Shown here piece after piece: positions 53,868 to 62,092 of a stretch of DNA of 64,000 bases. This DNA is from CALRQJ02 sp943370285. Its GTDB lineage: Bacteria; Bacteroidota; Bacteroidia; Chitinophagales; Chitinophagaceae. The notes beneath the pieces are model-generated. The model did no database searches and was not told where the DNA came from. It worked only from the letters and a program-made list of their open reading frames with translations. Position 1 is the first letter of the stretch. The number at the start of each line of letters is the position of its first letter. A program made the position numbers and the translations under genes. The DNA lies in contig CALRQJ020000006.1 of assembly GCA_943370285.1 (NCBI GenBank), positions 62,001 through 126,000 of the forward strand. Direction: 5' to 3'.

Positions 53868-54506
53868 ATGAAACAGATTTTATTCCTCTTCACTTTTTCG
53901 ATAATACTGTTTGCATGTAATAACAACGATACCAATAAGGCTTCAACAGATACAACAATACAGCATGTTGATACAGCAACAAACAGAAAAATGGTAATTG
54001 AGGAATTGAAGCGGCTTCAAGCAATTTTTTCGTCAAATGACAAAGAGAAAATAGCAGGGTTATTCCACTTTCCAATATCAAATGAAACAGTTGGAATTTA
54101 CATTGACGACAGCGCTTTCAATGCGCAGCTTGCAGAAAATCAAAATAAGATTTCAAAACCCCTATTCCTCCGGTTTTATCAGCACATCTCAGAAAGTTTG
54201 CAAATTGCCGAACTAAATCAATTGTTTAAAAGCCTACAAGTTGATAGCCTCTTACACAAGGGTACTTTAGCATATGATGCAATCATTAAAACCGAACCTT
54301 GCTACCATTATTACAATATTACAATTGAAAAAGATATTGTAACACTAACGGTAGGCACAAATTCGAATAAGGATTATAAGCCTAAAAATCTATCGGAAGA
54401 CGAGATAGCAGAGAATGATAGCTCCATATGTGAACATATGCTTTGGTGGGTATTTCAATTTGATGGAATGCAACTGGTTTTTAAAGAAATTTCTGGTGCT
54501 GGTTGA
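53868..54506 (+). CDS. Hypothetical lipoprotein
   Basis: A lipoprotein signal MKQILFLFTFSIILFAC (Cys17) followed by an Asn/Thr-rich linker and a domain of about 165 residues. Residues 42-115 form helices around RKMVIEELKRLQAIFSSNDKEKIAGLFHFPI (partly quoted: the key piece is the FHFPI turn). The second half holds beta strands (YYNITIEKDIVTLTVG). I do not recognise a family. It probably faces the periplasm. Confidence 0.65.
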   Translation: MKQILFLFTFSIILFACNNNDTNKASTDTTIQHVDTATNRKMVIEELKRLQAIFSSNDKEKIAGLFHFPISNETVGIYIDDSAFNAQLAENQNKISKPLFLRFYQHISESLQIAELNQLFKSLQVDSLLHKGTLAYDAIIKTEPCYHYYNITIEKDIVTLTVGTNSNKDYKPKNLSEDEIAENDSSICEHMLWWVFQFDGMQLVFKEISGAG

Positions 54507-54601
54507 TTCATTCAGCCTGACCTGTAGTATTAACTATTCTTTCAATTCATCTTAATTGATACTAGATTTGAATACTTTATTTCAGCGATAATTTAAAAAC
54601 T

Positions 54602-54943
54602 TTGGACTCTAAAAACATATTTATATCATCACAGGCTTTTTTGAAAAATGTACAATGGCAAATGGCGAGTGCTGAATCTGAATGGGTTTTTATTAGAAAT
54701 GATGAACAAGAAATAAAACAGTTGTTTGATAATATTTTTTCTAATGAACAATTGCTTTATTTAGTAACAGATAGACATCAATCTAGACAAGGAAACAAAA
54801 TGAGCATTCTTGAACAAATTAAAACCTACATTCTAGCAAATAACTTTTTGGTTTGGGATATTCATTTCAGTAAAGTAATTGAGTATAACAAAATTGGCGT
54901 ATACAGAGTTGGAAAACGATTTATTTCTACACCGAGTCTCTAG
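54602..54943 (+). CDS. Hypothetical protein
   Basis: A 113-residue protein read from a TTG start; there is no upstream ATG in frame that I would prefer. It resembles small proteins with the pattern FLKNVQWQMASAESEWVFIRND ... LEQIKTYILANNFLVWD, but no family is recognised. No signal peptide. Start and coding status are moderately uncertain. Confidence 0.5.
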   Translation: MDSKNIFISSQAFLKNVQWQMASAESEWVFIRNDEQEIKQLFDNIFSNEQLLYLVTDRHQSRQGNKMSILEQIKTYILANNFLVWDIHFSKVIEYNKIGVYRVGKRFISTPSL

Positions 54944-54998
54944 AGTAGGCCCCCAAATAAGAAATGTTATGATGGCAATAGCTCTTAAAATATTCCAC

Positions 54999-55109
54999 AG
55001 CTCCGTAGGAGCGATATGTTAGTAGTAAAATGGAAAATAAAATGAATTGAGCTCCATCGGAGCGGCATGAAACAAAACCATTTTAGGGTTCCTAACGGAG
55101 ACCCCGAAA
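54999..55109. repeat. 111-bp composite repeat, copy 1 (families C and D)
   Basis: GCTCCGTAGGAGC, a 34-bp AT-rich spacer, GCTCCATCGGAGC, then GGGTTCCTAACGGAGACCCC and GAAA. It matches the copy at 56851-56961 at 110 of 111 positions in the same orientation. Confidence 0.9.
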
Positions 55110-55169
55110 TGAAGTAAAGAGATTCCGAAATAAATATTTATAATTTTATAAAACTAATTTCAAAATACA

Positions 55170-55781
55170 TTGCTAAAACGCCATCTATTTTCGCTTGTTG
55201 TAATCTTATTAGTTTCTTGTGAACGGTTGGAAAAGCATCATAATGCAGCTACACCAATTCCTATTATTCAACTGCAACCCTTGGGAAAATTTTCAACCAC
55301 CGATTTACAATTTTTAAAATACAGCATAGAACATTTTTATCCGGTACAAATTCAAATATGCCCTTCCAAACCATTGCCTACAAATGCTTATTATGCTCCA
55401 AGAAATCGTTATCGAGCAGATAGTATTATTGCTTGGCTCAAACTACAAAAACCAGATAGCGTAAGAACAATGGTTGGTCTTACAACAGTTGATGTATCTA
55501 CTACAAAAGCCAAATTCAAAGATTATGGTGTAATGGGATTGGGTTATAAACCCGGCCCATCTAGTGTAATTTCTACGTTTAGACTAAAAAGCGAAACAAA
55601 ATCACATCAACACCTGCAACAACGATTATTTAAAGTAGTAGCACACGAATTGGGCCATAATTTTGGATTACCACATTGCGACAATCAAGCTTGTATTATG
55701 ATGGACGCCGAAGGGAAAATGAAACTTGATGAAGAAAAGGAATTGTGTCACAACTGTAAAGTACAAATAAAGTATGATTAA
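55170..55781 (+). CDS. Archaemetzincin-like zinc protease, lipoprotein
   Basis: The C-terminal zinc site HELGHNFGLPHC starts at His159, followed by CIMMDAEGKMKLDEEKELC and CHNC; this is the archaemetzincin pattern HExxHxxxxxHC ... CxM ... CxxC, with two metal sites. The N-terminus has a lipobox LLVSC (Cys17) from a TTG start, so the enzyme would be anchored in the envelope, whereas many archaemetzincins are cytosolic. The active site looks complete. It is bracketed, with the next gene, by 111-bp direct repeats. Confidence 0.88.
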   Translation: MLKRHLFSLVVILLVSCERLEKHHNAATPIPIIQLQPLGKFSTTDLQFLKYSIEHFYPVQIQICPSKPLPTNAYYAPRNRYRADSIIAWLKLQKPDSVRTMVGLTTVDVSTTKAKFKDYGVMGLGYKPGPSSVISTFRLKSETKSHQHLQQRLFKVVAHELGHNFGLPHCDNQACIMMDAEGKMKLDEEKELCHNCKVQIKYD

Positions 55782-55860
55782 ATAAATCGTTTCGTTTCAA
55801 CATATAAAGCATAGATGATTCTACTATCGGTGCATAAAACAAACCAATAATACACAAAAA

Positions 55861-56604
55861 TCATCCCGTTAACGTTGGTTCGCTGCTAGCTATTTTTTTA
55901 ACAGCATGCCCGAACAAATAATGGTTAATCAGCAAAACTATTGGAATAAAGCAATAGGTAATACCAGCCATGCTTTCCCAATTTAAAAAAGCAAATACCA
56001 AGGCAACAAAACCAATGGTGGCATTCCACAATGCACCCCTAATTTCTTTTTGGGTAAACAGCAACTCATAAGCATTCAATGCTAATTCCTTTGTTTGTAG
56101 CAAAATGTGTTGGTGCATGACATAAATAACCAGCCATATTAAAAAGTAACCTATGCTGAATAAAATAATCAGCTGCGGAAAATCTTGATTGGATAAAACC
56201 ACAAGCCCTTGTTCTTTTGCTTTTTCAAATAGATTGAGGCCGGTCCAGCTAGATATCAATAATGAAAACAAAAACTTTAGCGGATATACATAAAATACAA
56301 TCACACCCAGATAAACCAAATTGAGTACTATGGTTGTGAAATCGTTTACACCATACCTTCTGAAAAAAATATATTGCCGATACCAAAATAGAAATACTAA
56401 AGCCACAGTTAGGAAAAACGGAACAGCTCCTTGAATGATAAGATTCAACTCAGCAAATGTCTGAGGAACTTCAAGCGAAGCCACTAGTAACGATACAGAA
56501 AATGCAAACACCGCATCACTTAACCCTTCAACCCGAAACACCTCTTTGCTCCTGAGTCTAAATGTTTTTTTTCTGCCGGTACTGAAAAATATCTTGCGAA
56601 GCAT
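55861..56604 (-). CDS. TMEM175-like potassium channel family protein
   Basis: The 247-residue membrane protein starts with the TMEM175 signature in slightly changed form, FRVEGLSDAVFAFSVSLLVASL (family RxxxFSDAVFAI), followed by five further membrane helices. Bacterial TMEM175 proteins form K+ leak channels as tetramers. The first Phe of the FSD filter motif is Leu here. It converges with the archaemetzincin gene and both lie between the 111-bp repeats. Confidence 0.8.
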   Translation of the reverse strand: MLRKIFFSTGRKKTFRLRSKEVFRVEGLSDAVFAFSVSLLVASLEVPQTFAELNLIIQGAVPFFLTVALVFLFWYRQYIFFRRYGVNDFTTIVLNLVYLGVIVFYVYPLKFLFSLLISSWTGLNLFEKAKEQGLVVLSNQDFPQLIILFSIGYFLIWLVIYVMHQHILLQTKELALNAYELLFTQKEIRGALWNATIGFVALVFAFLNWESMAGITYCFIPIVLLINHYLFGHAVKKIASSEPTLTG

Positions 56605-56712
56605 AGCAAATATTTTTTTAAAAGTAGAATAGAAAACGCTTTTATCTCATGACCAATGTCATATCTGAAAAAAAGAAAATAATGTTCGTTTCCGACTTTC
56701 CAACTTTGTCTA

Positions 56713-56831
56713 CACAGGGGTCCCTTGCAGGAGACCCCGAAAGGATAAAGGAAATGTCATCCCGAGGTATGAGGGATCTGCTCAATAATAGTACAAAAGC
56801 TCAAGATGTCCCTCCTTTCGTCGGGATGACA
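56713..56831. repeat. Composite repeats (families D and A)
   Basis: GGGGTCCCTTGCAGGAGACC is a hairpin arm pair at 56717-56738, followed by CCGAAAGGA. A family A pair runs 56755-56831: TGTCATCCCGAGG...GGGATCTG, a spacer identical over 29 bp to part of 51811-51922, and GTCCCTCC...GGGATGACA. The gene-free stretch 56605-57007 is filled by these and the next repeat; a 67-codon open frame here is repeat-derived. Confidence 0.85.
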
Positions 56832-56850
56832 ATTATGGATAAAGACCATT

Positions 56851-56961
56851 AGCTCCGTAGGATCGATATGTTAGTAGTAAAATGGAAAATAAAATGAATT
56901 GAGCTCCATCGGAGCGGCATGAAACAAAACCATTTTAGGGTTCCTAACGGAGACCCCGAAA
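56851..56961. repeat. 111-bp composite repeat, copy 2
   Basis: Differs from the copy at 54999-55109 only at position 13 (G to T), which breaks the first palindrome stem. Same orientation, 1,852 bp apart. Confidence 0.9.
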
Positions 56962-57007
56962 GGACAAAGGAAAATGCATGATGATATTAGGTGCATCAAG
57001 CATCAAT

Positions 57008-57598
57008 TTATTTTTTCTTGCAGCTTTCAACATGTAATAAATAGGAACGAATCAAAGCATCTCTTTCCACTTTAAATGCCTTGATATTTTTTAGTGCAGC
57101 ATCTTCTTGTGGCATGAAGCGAAAGAAAACCACCATATTGTTGGAGGGAAACATGGCATAGTTGCCGAGATTGGAATACTTCATATCGTTTGCAGTAAAG
57201 CCGATAATTTTTATGCCATTAATCATAAAATTGTCAAGCTGTAACGGTTTACTACGATCATTTTTATTCTCCTCACTAATAAGCTTATAATGTGCCAATA
57301 CATAATCCTTAAACTTTTTGTTTTCACTTAGTTCGATTTCTATCGTGAGATTACTTTCGCCATTGCTATTTTCAAACTCACCTTCGTATGTATCAGTCAG
57401 ATGAACACTTATCTTTTTATTTTTTGCTATTGTAAAATCAGAAGTCGGTTTAGCCAAAGGAGATTTTCTAATAGAATCGGCCAGTATATATTTTTCATTC
57501 CCTTCAAAGCTAACATAGCATGTAGGAATTTTCTCTAAGCCAATAAAACTCATAAAGAGTAACGTTATAAACGATAAGATAGTTGCCCTATAAATCAT
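57008..57598 (-). CDS. Hypothetical envelope protein
   Basis: A 196-residue protein starting at Met of MIYRATILSFITLLFMSFIG (57598), a likely signal peptide or anchor. The remainder is beta-rich with an ESNLTIEIELSENKKFKDYV stretch and FRFMPQEDAALKNIKAF. I do not recognise the family. It begins downstream of the ABC operon on the same strand with a 172-bp gap, so it is probably separate. Confidence 0.65.
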   Translation of the reverse strand: MIYRATILSFITLLFMSFIGLEKIPTCYVSFEGNEKYILADSIRKSPLAKPTSDFTIAKNKKISVHLTDTYEGEFENSNGESNLTIEIELSENKKFKDYVLAHYKLISEENKNDRSKPLQLDNFMINGIKIIGFTANDMKYSNLGNYAMFPSNNMVVFFRFMPQEDAALKNIKAFKVERDALIRSYLLHVESCKKK

Positions 57599-57785
57599 GT
57601 CACAAATAAACACATATTTGAACTTGTATTATACTCGAATCGTTTATTTTTTACTTTCTTGAGCCTCCTTTAGCAATCCCACGTTATCTAATCATTGAAT
57701 AATAAATAACTGGCCCTCTATAAAAAACCACATCACAAAAATTTTTGGGGCTCCATACAAGAGAACCCTAAAAGACAAAAACAGA

Positions 57786-58463
57786 CTAAGCTACAATTCT
57801 CCCATCTTCCATGGTAATTATGCGATGCGTTCTCGATGCAAAACTTTGATCATGGGTTACAATTAACAGCGTTTGATGAAACGTTTCGGCTAGTTGTTTA
57901 AAAATATCAAATACGATTTCGCTGTTCTTTTTATCGAGATTACCGGTAGGTTCATCACCCATGATAATATGTGGATCGTTGATTAATGCTCGGGCAATGG
58001 CAACCCGTTGTTTTTCGCCACCCGAAATTTGTTGGGCATTTTTTAAAGCCAAATGTTCGATTCCTAACATCTTCAATTTTTCCATAGCCCTGTGTTCTAT
58101 TTCTTGGGCTGAATAGACATTGCGTTTTAAACCCGGTAGCATTACATTTCGTAACACATTAAATTCATTCAGCAAATAATGAAACTGAAACACAAAGCCA
58201 ATTTTTTCGTTTCTAACTTTGGCTAATTGAGCTTCCTTTTTGTTTTGCATGGATTCCCTATCAATGACGAGCTCACCTTCATAATCTGTATCCATGGTAG
58301 ATAAAATATACAGTAAAGTAGACTTTCCACAGCCAGACTTTCCGGTGATGGAAACAAAATCGCCTTTGTTAACAGAAAAATTAATGTCTGTTAAAACCCT
58401 TACGGTTATAGGGTCGTGAAAATCTTTATTGATGTTTCGGGCTTCTAATATTGTGTCCTGCAT
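57786..58463 (-). CDS. ABC transporter ATP-binding protein (LolD/MacB-type)
   Basis: Seen: Walker A GKSGCGKST, Q-loop VFQFHYLLNEF, signature ISGGEKQRVAIARAL, Walker B IIMGDEPTGNLD and the His of VTHD. The length of 225 residues and sequence fit the MacB/LolD/FtsE subgroup that drives FtsX-like permeases. It is last in the operon adaptor-permease-ATPase, separated from the permease by 1 bp. Substrate unknown. Confidence 0.94.
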   Translation of the reverse strand: MQDTILEARNINKDFHDPITVRVLTDINFSVNKGDFVSITGKSGCGKSTLLYILSTMDTDYEGELVIDRESMQNKKEAQLAKVRNEKIGFVFQFHYLLNEFNVLRNVMLPGLKRNVYSAQEIEHRAMEKLKMLGIEHLALKNAQQISGGEKQRVAIARALINDPHIIMGDEPTGNLDKKNSEIVFDIFKQLAETFHQTLLIVTHDQSFASRTHRIITMEDGRIVA

Positions 58464-58464
58464 A

Positions 58465-59724
58465 TTATTTACCTCTTATGATGATGACAGGATCTACTTT
58501 ACTTGCTTTTCTCGATGGAAACCAACCGGCAAAATAAGTAGTGATTAAAGAGAACACAGCACCAATACCATAAAACAACGGATTGTAATTAATGGGATAG
58601 GTTTTTATAGTGGGCAAGGCAGCTGTATTAAATGGAATTTGGTCGATAAATGCAGATAAGCCAAACCCAAAAATCAAACCAGCCAAACCTCCAAAAAAAC
58701 CAATGCTAATAGCAATTACTAAAAATATTCGCTTAACATCTTTACCTGCAAAGCCCGTAGCTTTTAATATAGCGATGGAATCCATTTTTTCATAGATCAT
58801 CATGTTTAAAATATTATAAATACCAAAACCAGCCACCACCAACAATGTAATACCCACTGCATAAGAAATAAGGGTACGTACAAAGCTGCCTGTTTCGAAT
58901 TGAGAATTAGCGGTTTGAATATCTTCGGCATCGGTATCAAATAAGCTGGCAAACGATTTCGCCATTGCCGGTGCTTGATTGATATCAATTAATTTAACTT
59001 GAATATCTGTTACATAACTAGCGGGTTTGCCCATTAATTTTTGCACCGTAGCAATAGAAGCAAAACTCTGTGTTTTGTCAAAGTCTTGTAGTCCTGATTG
59101 AAAATAGCCAACTACTTTTAACGGAAATCTTTCTCCCTTTGTAGTGGTTAATTGCACCACATCGCCAATATTAGCCAACATTTTTTCGGCAAGGCCCTTT
59201 CCCAAAATTATACTGTTGGGCACCTTACTGATATCTGCTGCATTACCTGTAGTTACATACTCGTTAAAGTGAAACAACTTACTTTCTGCTTCAACATCAA
59301 TACCATTTACCACACCGGTAATATCTATGGTTCCATTATTAAAAAATATTTGAGCAATTATTTTTGGAGAGATGCCTAAAATGCGATTGTCTCGTTTTAG
59401 TGTTTCAATAATAGAAGTACTATTGTAAATTTCTTGGCGACTATTCCCAGATTTTATTGATTGTATAAAATTGTACGATTGTTGATAAGCAATGGAATTA
59501 TTGATAGGTTGGTTGTTATTGGGTTTTACTTCGTTATACAAACGAATATGTGGTGTACGATTTAAAATTAATCCATCTAATAAATCATTTAACCCGGTCA
59601 TAAAACTGAGTAGAATAATAAACATGGTAATGCTAAAAGTTACCCCAATAGCAGCCACCAACGTTTGTTTCCACCTTGCTAGTAACAGCGATTTAGCAAT
59701 GCTTATGATGAGTGTAATATTCAT
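58465..59724 (-). CDS. FtsX/MacB-type ABC permease
   Basis: The 419-residue protein has an N-terminal helix, a large periplasmic domain (about 45-270) and three C-terminal helices (YAVGITLLVVAGFGIYNILNMM, ISIGFFGGLAGLIFGFGL, GAVFSLITTYFAGWFPSRKA) ending in the MacB-type A/SKVDPVIIIRGK tail. Works with the adjacent ATPase and adaptor to move a substrate from the periplasmic side, powered mechanically. Start overlaps the adaptor stop by 4 bp. Confidence 0.93.
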   Translation of the reverse strand: MNITLIISIAKSLLLARWKQTLVAAIGVTFSITMFIILLSFMTGLNDLLDGLILNRTPHIRLYNEVKPNNNQPINNSIAYQQSYNFIQSIKSGNSRQEIYNSTSIIETLKRDNRILGISPKIIAQIFFNNGTIDITGVVNGIDVEAESKLFHFNEYVTTGNAADISKVPNSIILGKGLAEKMLANIGDVVQLTTTKGERFPLKVVGYFQSGLQDFDKTQSFASIATVQKLMGKPASYVTDIQVKLIDINQAPAMAKSFASLFDTDAEDIQTANSQFETGSFVRTLISYAVGITLLVVAGFGIYNILNMMIYEKMDSIAILKATGFAGKDVKRIFLVIAISIGFFGGLAGLIFGFGLSAFIDQIPFNTAALPTIKTYPINYNPLFYGIGAVFSLITTYFAGWFPSRKASKVDPVIIIRGK

Positions 59725-60806
59725 GGTGCCGGCTTAAGTAACACGTCTTTAATGGTTAAGCCATTTATTATTTCTACTTTTTGGTAATCTTTTACCCCTG
59801 TGGTTACTTTTCGTTTCTCTTTGTTTTCAAGCAACACATAATCGCCGGGTAATAAATAATTTCTTGGAATAGTAATTGCTCTTTGTTTTTGCTGAATTAC
59901 AATATTGGCTTCGCAAGTTAAATTAGGATACAAAGTTGTTGGCTGTAGAACAAACATTGCCTCTATTGTAAAAGACTTAGTACGTTCATTCATGATAGGG
60001 TTAACTTTTGTTACTGTTGCATCAAAAACTTTTCCTTTATAACTGTCCATATTCAAGACAATTTTTTGTCCGAGTTGTATTTTGGTTATATCGTATTCAT
60101 CAATTTGTAATTCTAAAACAAAACCATTAGCATCTCCAATGGTAGCAATCGCTGTTTGCGTATTTACCATCTCTCCTTTTTCTTTTAACAGTGAATATAT
60201 TTTACCTGTCATTTCACTCTTAATAGTATAATCACTAGCCAAAGTTTTGGCTAGCTGTACATTTTTTTGCGTTTGTTTTGCTTGAAATTTGATTTGCTTT
60301 TGCAGTTCGGCATACCGCAACTTAGCTGCTTCGTAGGCGTGTAGCGAATTCTTATAAGCCAATGCTCTTTGGTCTAAATCATTTTTTGTTCCAATTTGCT
60401 GATCCCATAAATTTTGCTGTCGCTGCAGCATCAATTGATCATTATCGAGTTTATTTTTAGCTTGTTCAATACTTACCTTTAGCTCATTTAATTTTTCTGT
60501 ATTAGCATTAACCGCTGCATAATCAGCAGCTAAAGTTGCATTGTCTACATTCAACCGGGCGGTTGTATTGGTTAGTTTAAAAAGAGCATCGCCTTTATTG
60601 ACTAGTGTACCTTCGGTTACCAAGACTGCGGCTATAATTCCATTTACGGACGAATATACTTGGTACTGATTTTTACTTTTCACCAATCCAGATGCATATA
60701 CCGATTCGGTGATGTTTTCTTCAATAGGATTTGTTTTCTCCTGCTTGCTTTTACATGATATCAGCAGCAAAAAAACAAAACAATATTGCAATGTATACAT
60801 TATCAT
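59721..60806 (-). CDS. HlyD/MacA-type periplasmic adaptor lipoprotein
   Basis: A lipoprotein signal (MIMYTLQYCFVFLLLISC, Cys18) precedes a membrane-fusion protein: biotinyl-lipoyl-like halves (VNGIIAAVLVTEGTLVNKGD and SDYTIKSEMTGKIYSLL), a long coiled-coil hairpin (about 80-190) and a beta-barrel domain. MacA-like proteins link the permease to an outer-membrane channel. No TolC-like gene is present in this operon. ATG at 60806 or 60800 is preferred over 60851 because it gives the lipobox at the right distance. Confidence 0.9.
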   Translation of the reverse strand: MIMYTLQYCFVFLLLISCKSKQEKTNPIEENITESVYASGLVKSKNQYQVYSSVNGIIAAVLVTEGTLVNKGDALFKLTNTTARLNVDNATLAADYAAVNANTEKLNELKVSIEQAKNKLDNDQLMLQRQQNLWDQQIGTKNDLDQRALAYKNSLHAYEAAKLRYAELQKQIKFQAKQTQKNVQLAKTLASDYTIKSEMTGKIYSLLKEKGEMVNTQTAIATIGDANGFVLELQIDEYDITKIQLGQKIVLNMDSYKGKVFDATVTKVNPIMNERTKSFTIEAMFVLQPTTLYPNLTCEANIVIQQKQRAITIPRNYLLPGDYVLLENKEKRKVTTGVKDYQKVEIINGLTIKDVLLKPAP

Positions 60807-60962
60807 ATGCAGGATTTCGAGTCTAAAGAACGAAGGTATTTTTAAATACAATTGCTGGGGATGACAACGCTCATGTAAGTTACAGAAATATATAGCAATC
60901 TTTGAATAATACTAGGCTTTGTTAGTGGCATAGGTTTAACAATACTCAAAACCTACATAGCT

Positions 60963-62063
60963 ATGAAAATTATTTTTTTGATTATAGTGTTGATGCATGC
61001 ATTAATACATTTGCTAGGCTTTGTTAAGGGATTTAAAATAAAGGAAATTAAAGAACTAACGACTCCTGTCTCACAAACTATGGCAGTTGCCTGGCTTATC
61101 GCTGCGCTACTCTTGTTAACCTTTGCTATTATGTATGCCTCCAATGCTAACTATGCTTGGCTAGTAGGAGCAATTGCCCTGAGTATTTCTCAGCTTTTGA
61201 TTATACTGTTTTGGAAAGATGCAAAATTTGGAACGATACCTAATATTCTGATTGCTGTAGCATCAATTGCAGCATGGGGCAATTATCATTTTGCTCAAAC
61301 AGTTCGGAAAGAAACCCAAATACTAATTAGCACAAACAATACTTTTAATCAAGGTATAGTAACAGAAACTGATATCGCACAGCTACCCGAACCGGTAAAA
61401 AATTGGCTTCGCCATTGCGGAGCGGTTGGAAAACCATTTACCCATTTGGGCAAAGTGTTGCAACACGCAGACATGAAAATGAAACCTGAACAGGAAAACT
61501 GGATGCCAGCAACTGCCGTTCAGTTTACAGCAATAGATCATCCTGCATTTATATGGACAGTTAAAGCAAACATGAATAGTTTGTTGCGTTTTAAAGGAAT
61601 AGACCGTTTTGAAAACGGAAAAGGCCGGATGTTGATACAACTGAATGCATTGGTAAATGTTGTCAATGAGCAAGGACCTAAACTTGATGAAGGTGCTTTA
61701 CAAAGATATCTGGGTGAGATGGTTTGGTTTCCTTCATTGGCTTTGAGTAAATACATCAGTTGGCAACAACTAAACGATACTACTGCAAAAGCTACAATGC
61801 ATTACAAGGGCACTTCTGGTAGCGGAATATTTTATTTTAATAAACAAGGTAGGGTAGAGAAATTTACCGCTATGCGTTTTAAGGACAATACAGCGCAAGC
61901 AAAAAGGCAGGAATGGATAATGCAAATTATTGACTATAAAACCTTTGAGGGAATCAGCGTTCCTGCAAAAATGACGGCTACTTGGATAATGGAAAACACA
62001 CCTTGGACCTGGCTAAAACTTTCTATTGAAAGCATTAGCTATAATGAAAACGTTTTAATGTAG
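60963..62063 (+). CDS. DUF6544-like membrane protein
   Basis: Four N-terminal membrane helices (about 1-110) are followed by a soluble domain with QLPEPVKNWLRHCG, ENWMPATAVQF, HPAFIWTVKA and GEMVWFPSLAL, which I associate with the DUF6544 family. Function unknown. It is divergent from the adaptor gene and convergent with the amidohydrolase. Confidence 0.65.
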   Translation: MKIIFLIIVLMHALIHLLGFVKGFKIKEIKELTTPVSQTMAVAWLIAALLLLTFAIMYASNANYAWLVGAIALSISQLLIILFWKDAKFGTIPNILIAVASIAAWGNYHFAQTVRKETQILISTNNTFNQGIVTETDIAQLPEPVKNWLRHCGAVGKPFTHLGKVLQHADMKMKPEQENWMPATAVQFTAIDHPAFIWTVKANMNSLLRFKGIDRFENGKGRMLIQLNALVNVVNEQGPKLDEGALQRYLGEMVWFPSLALSKYISWQQLNDTTAKATMHYKGTSGSGIFYFNKQGRVEKFTAMRFKDNTAQAKRQEWIMQIIDYKTFEGISVPAKMTATWIMENTPWTWLKLSIESISYNENVLM

Positions 62064-62092
62064 CGATTCCGGTACCATTCCTTTTGCGTCAC

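Noticed and set aside
56649..56852. 67-codon open frame on the plus strand
   Set aside because: It is translated repeat sequence of families D and A, without any protein-like pattern of its own.
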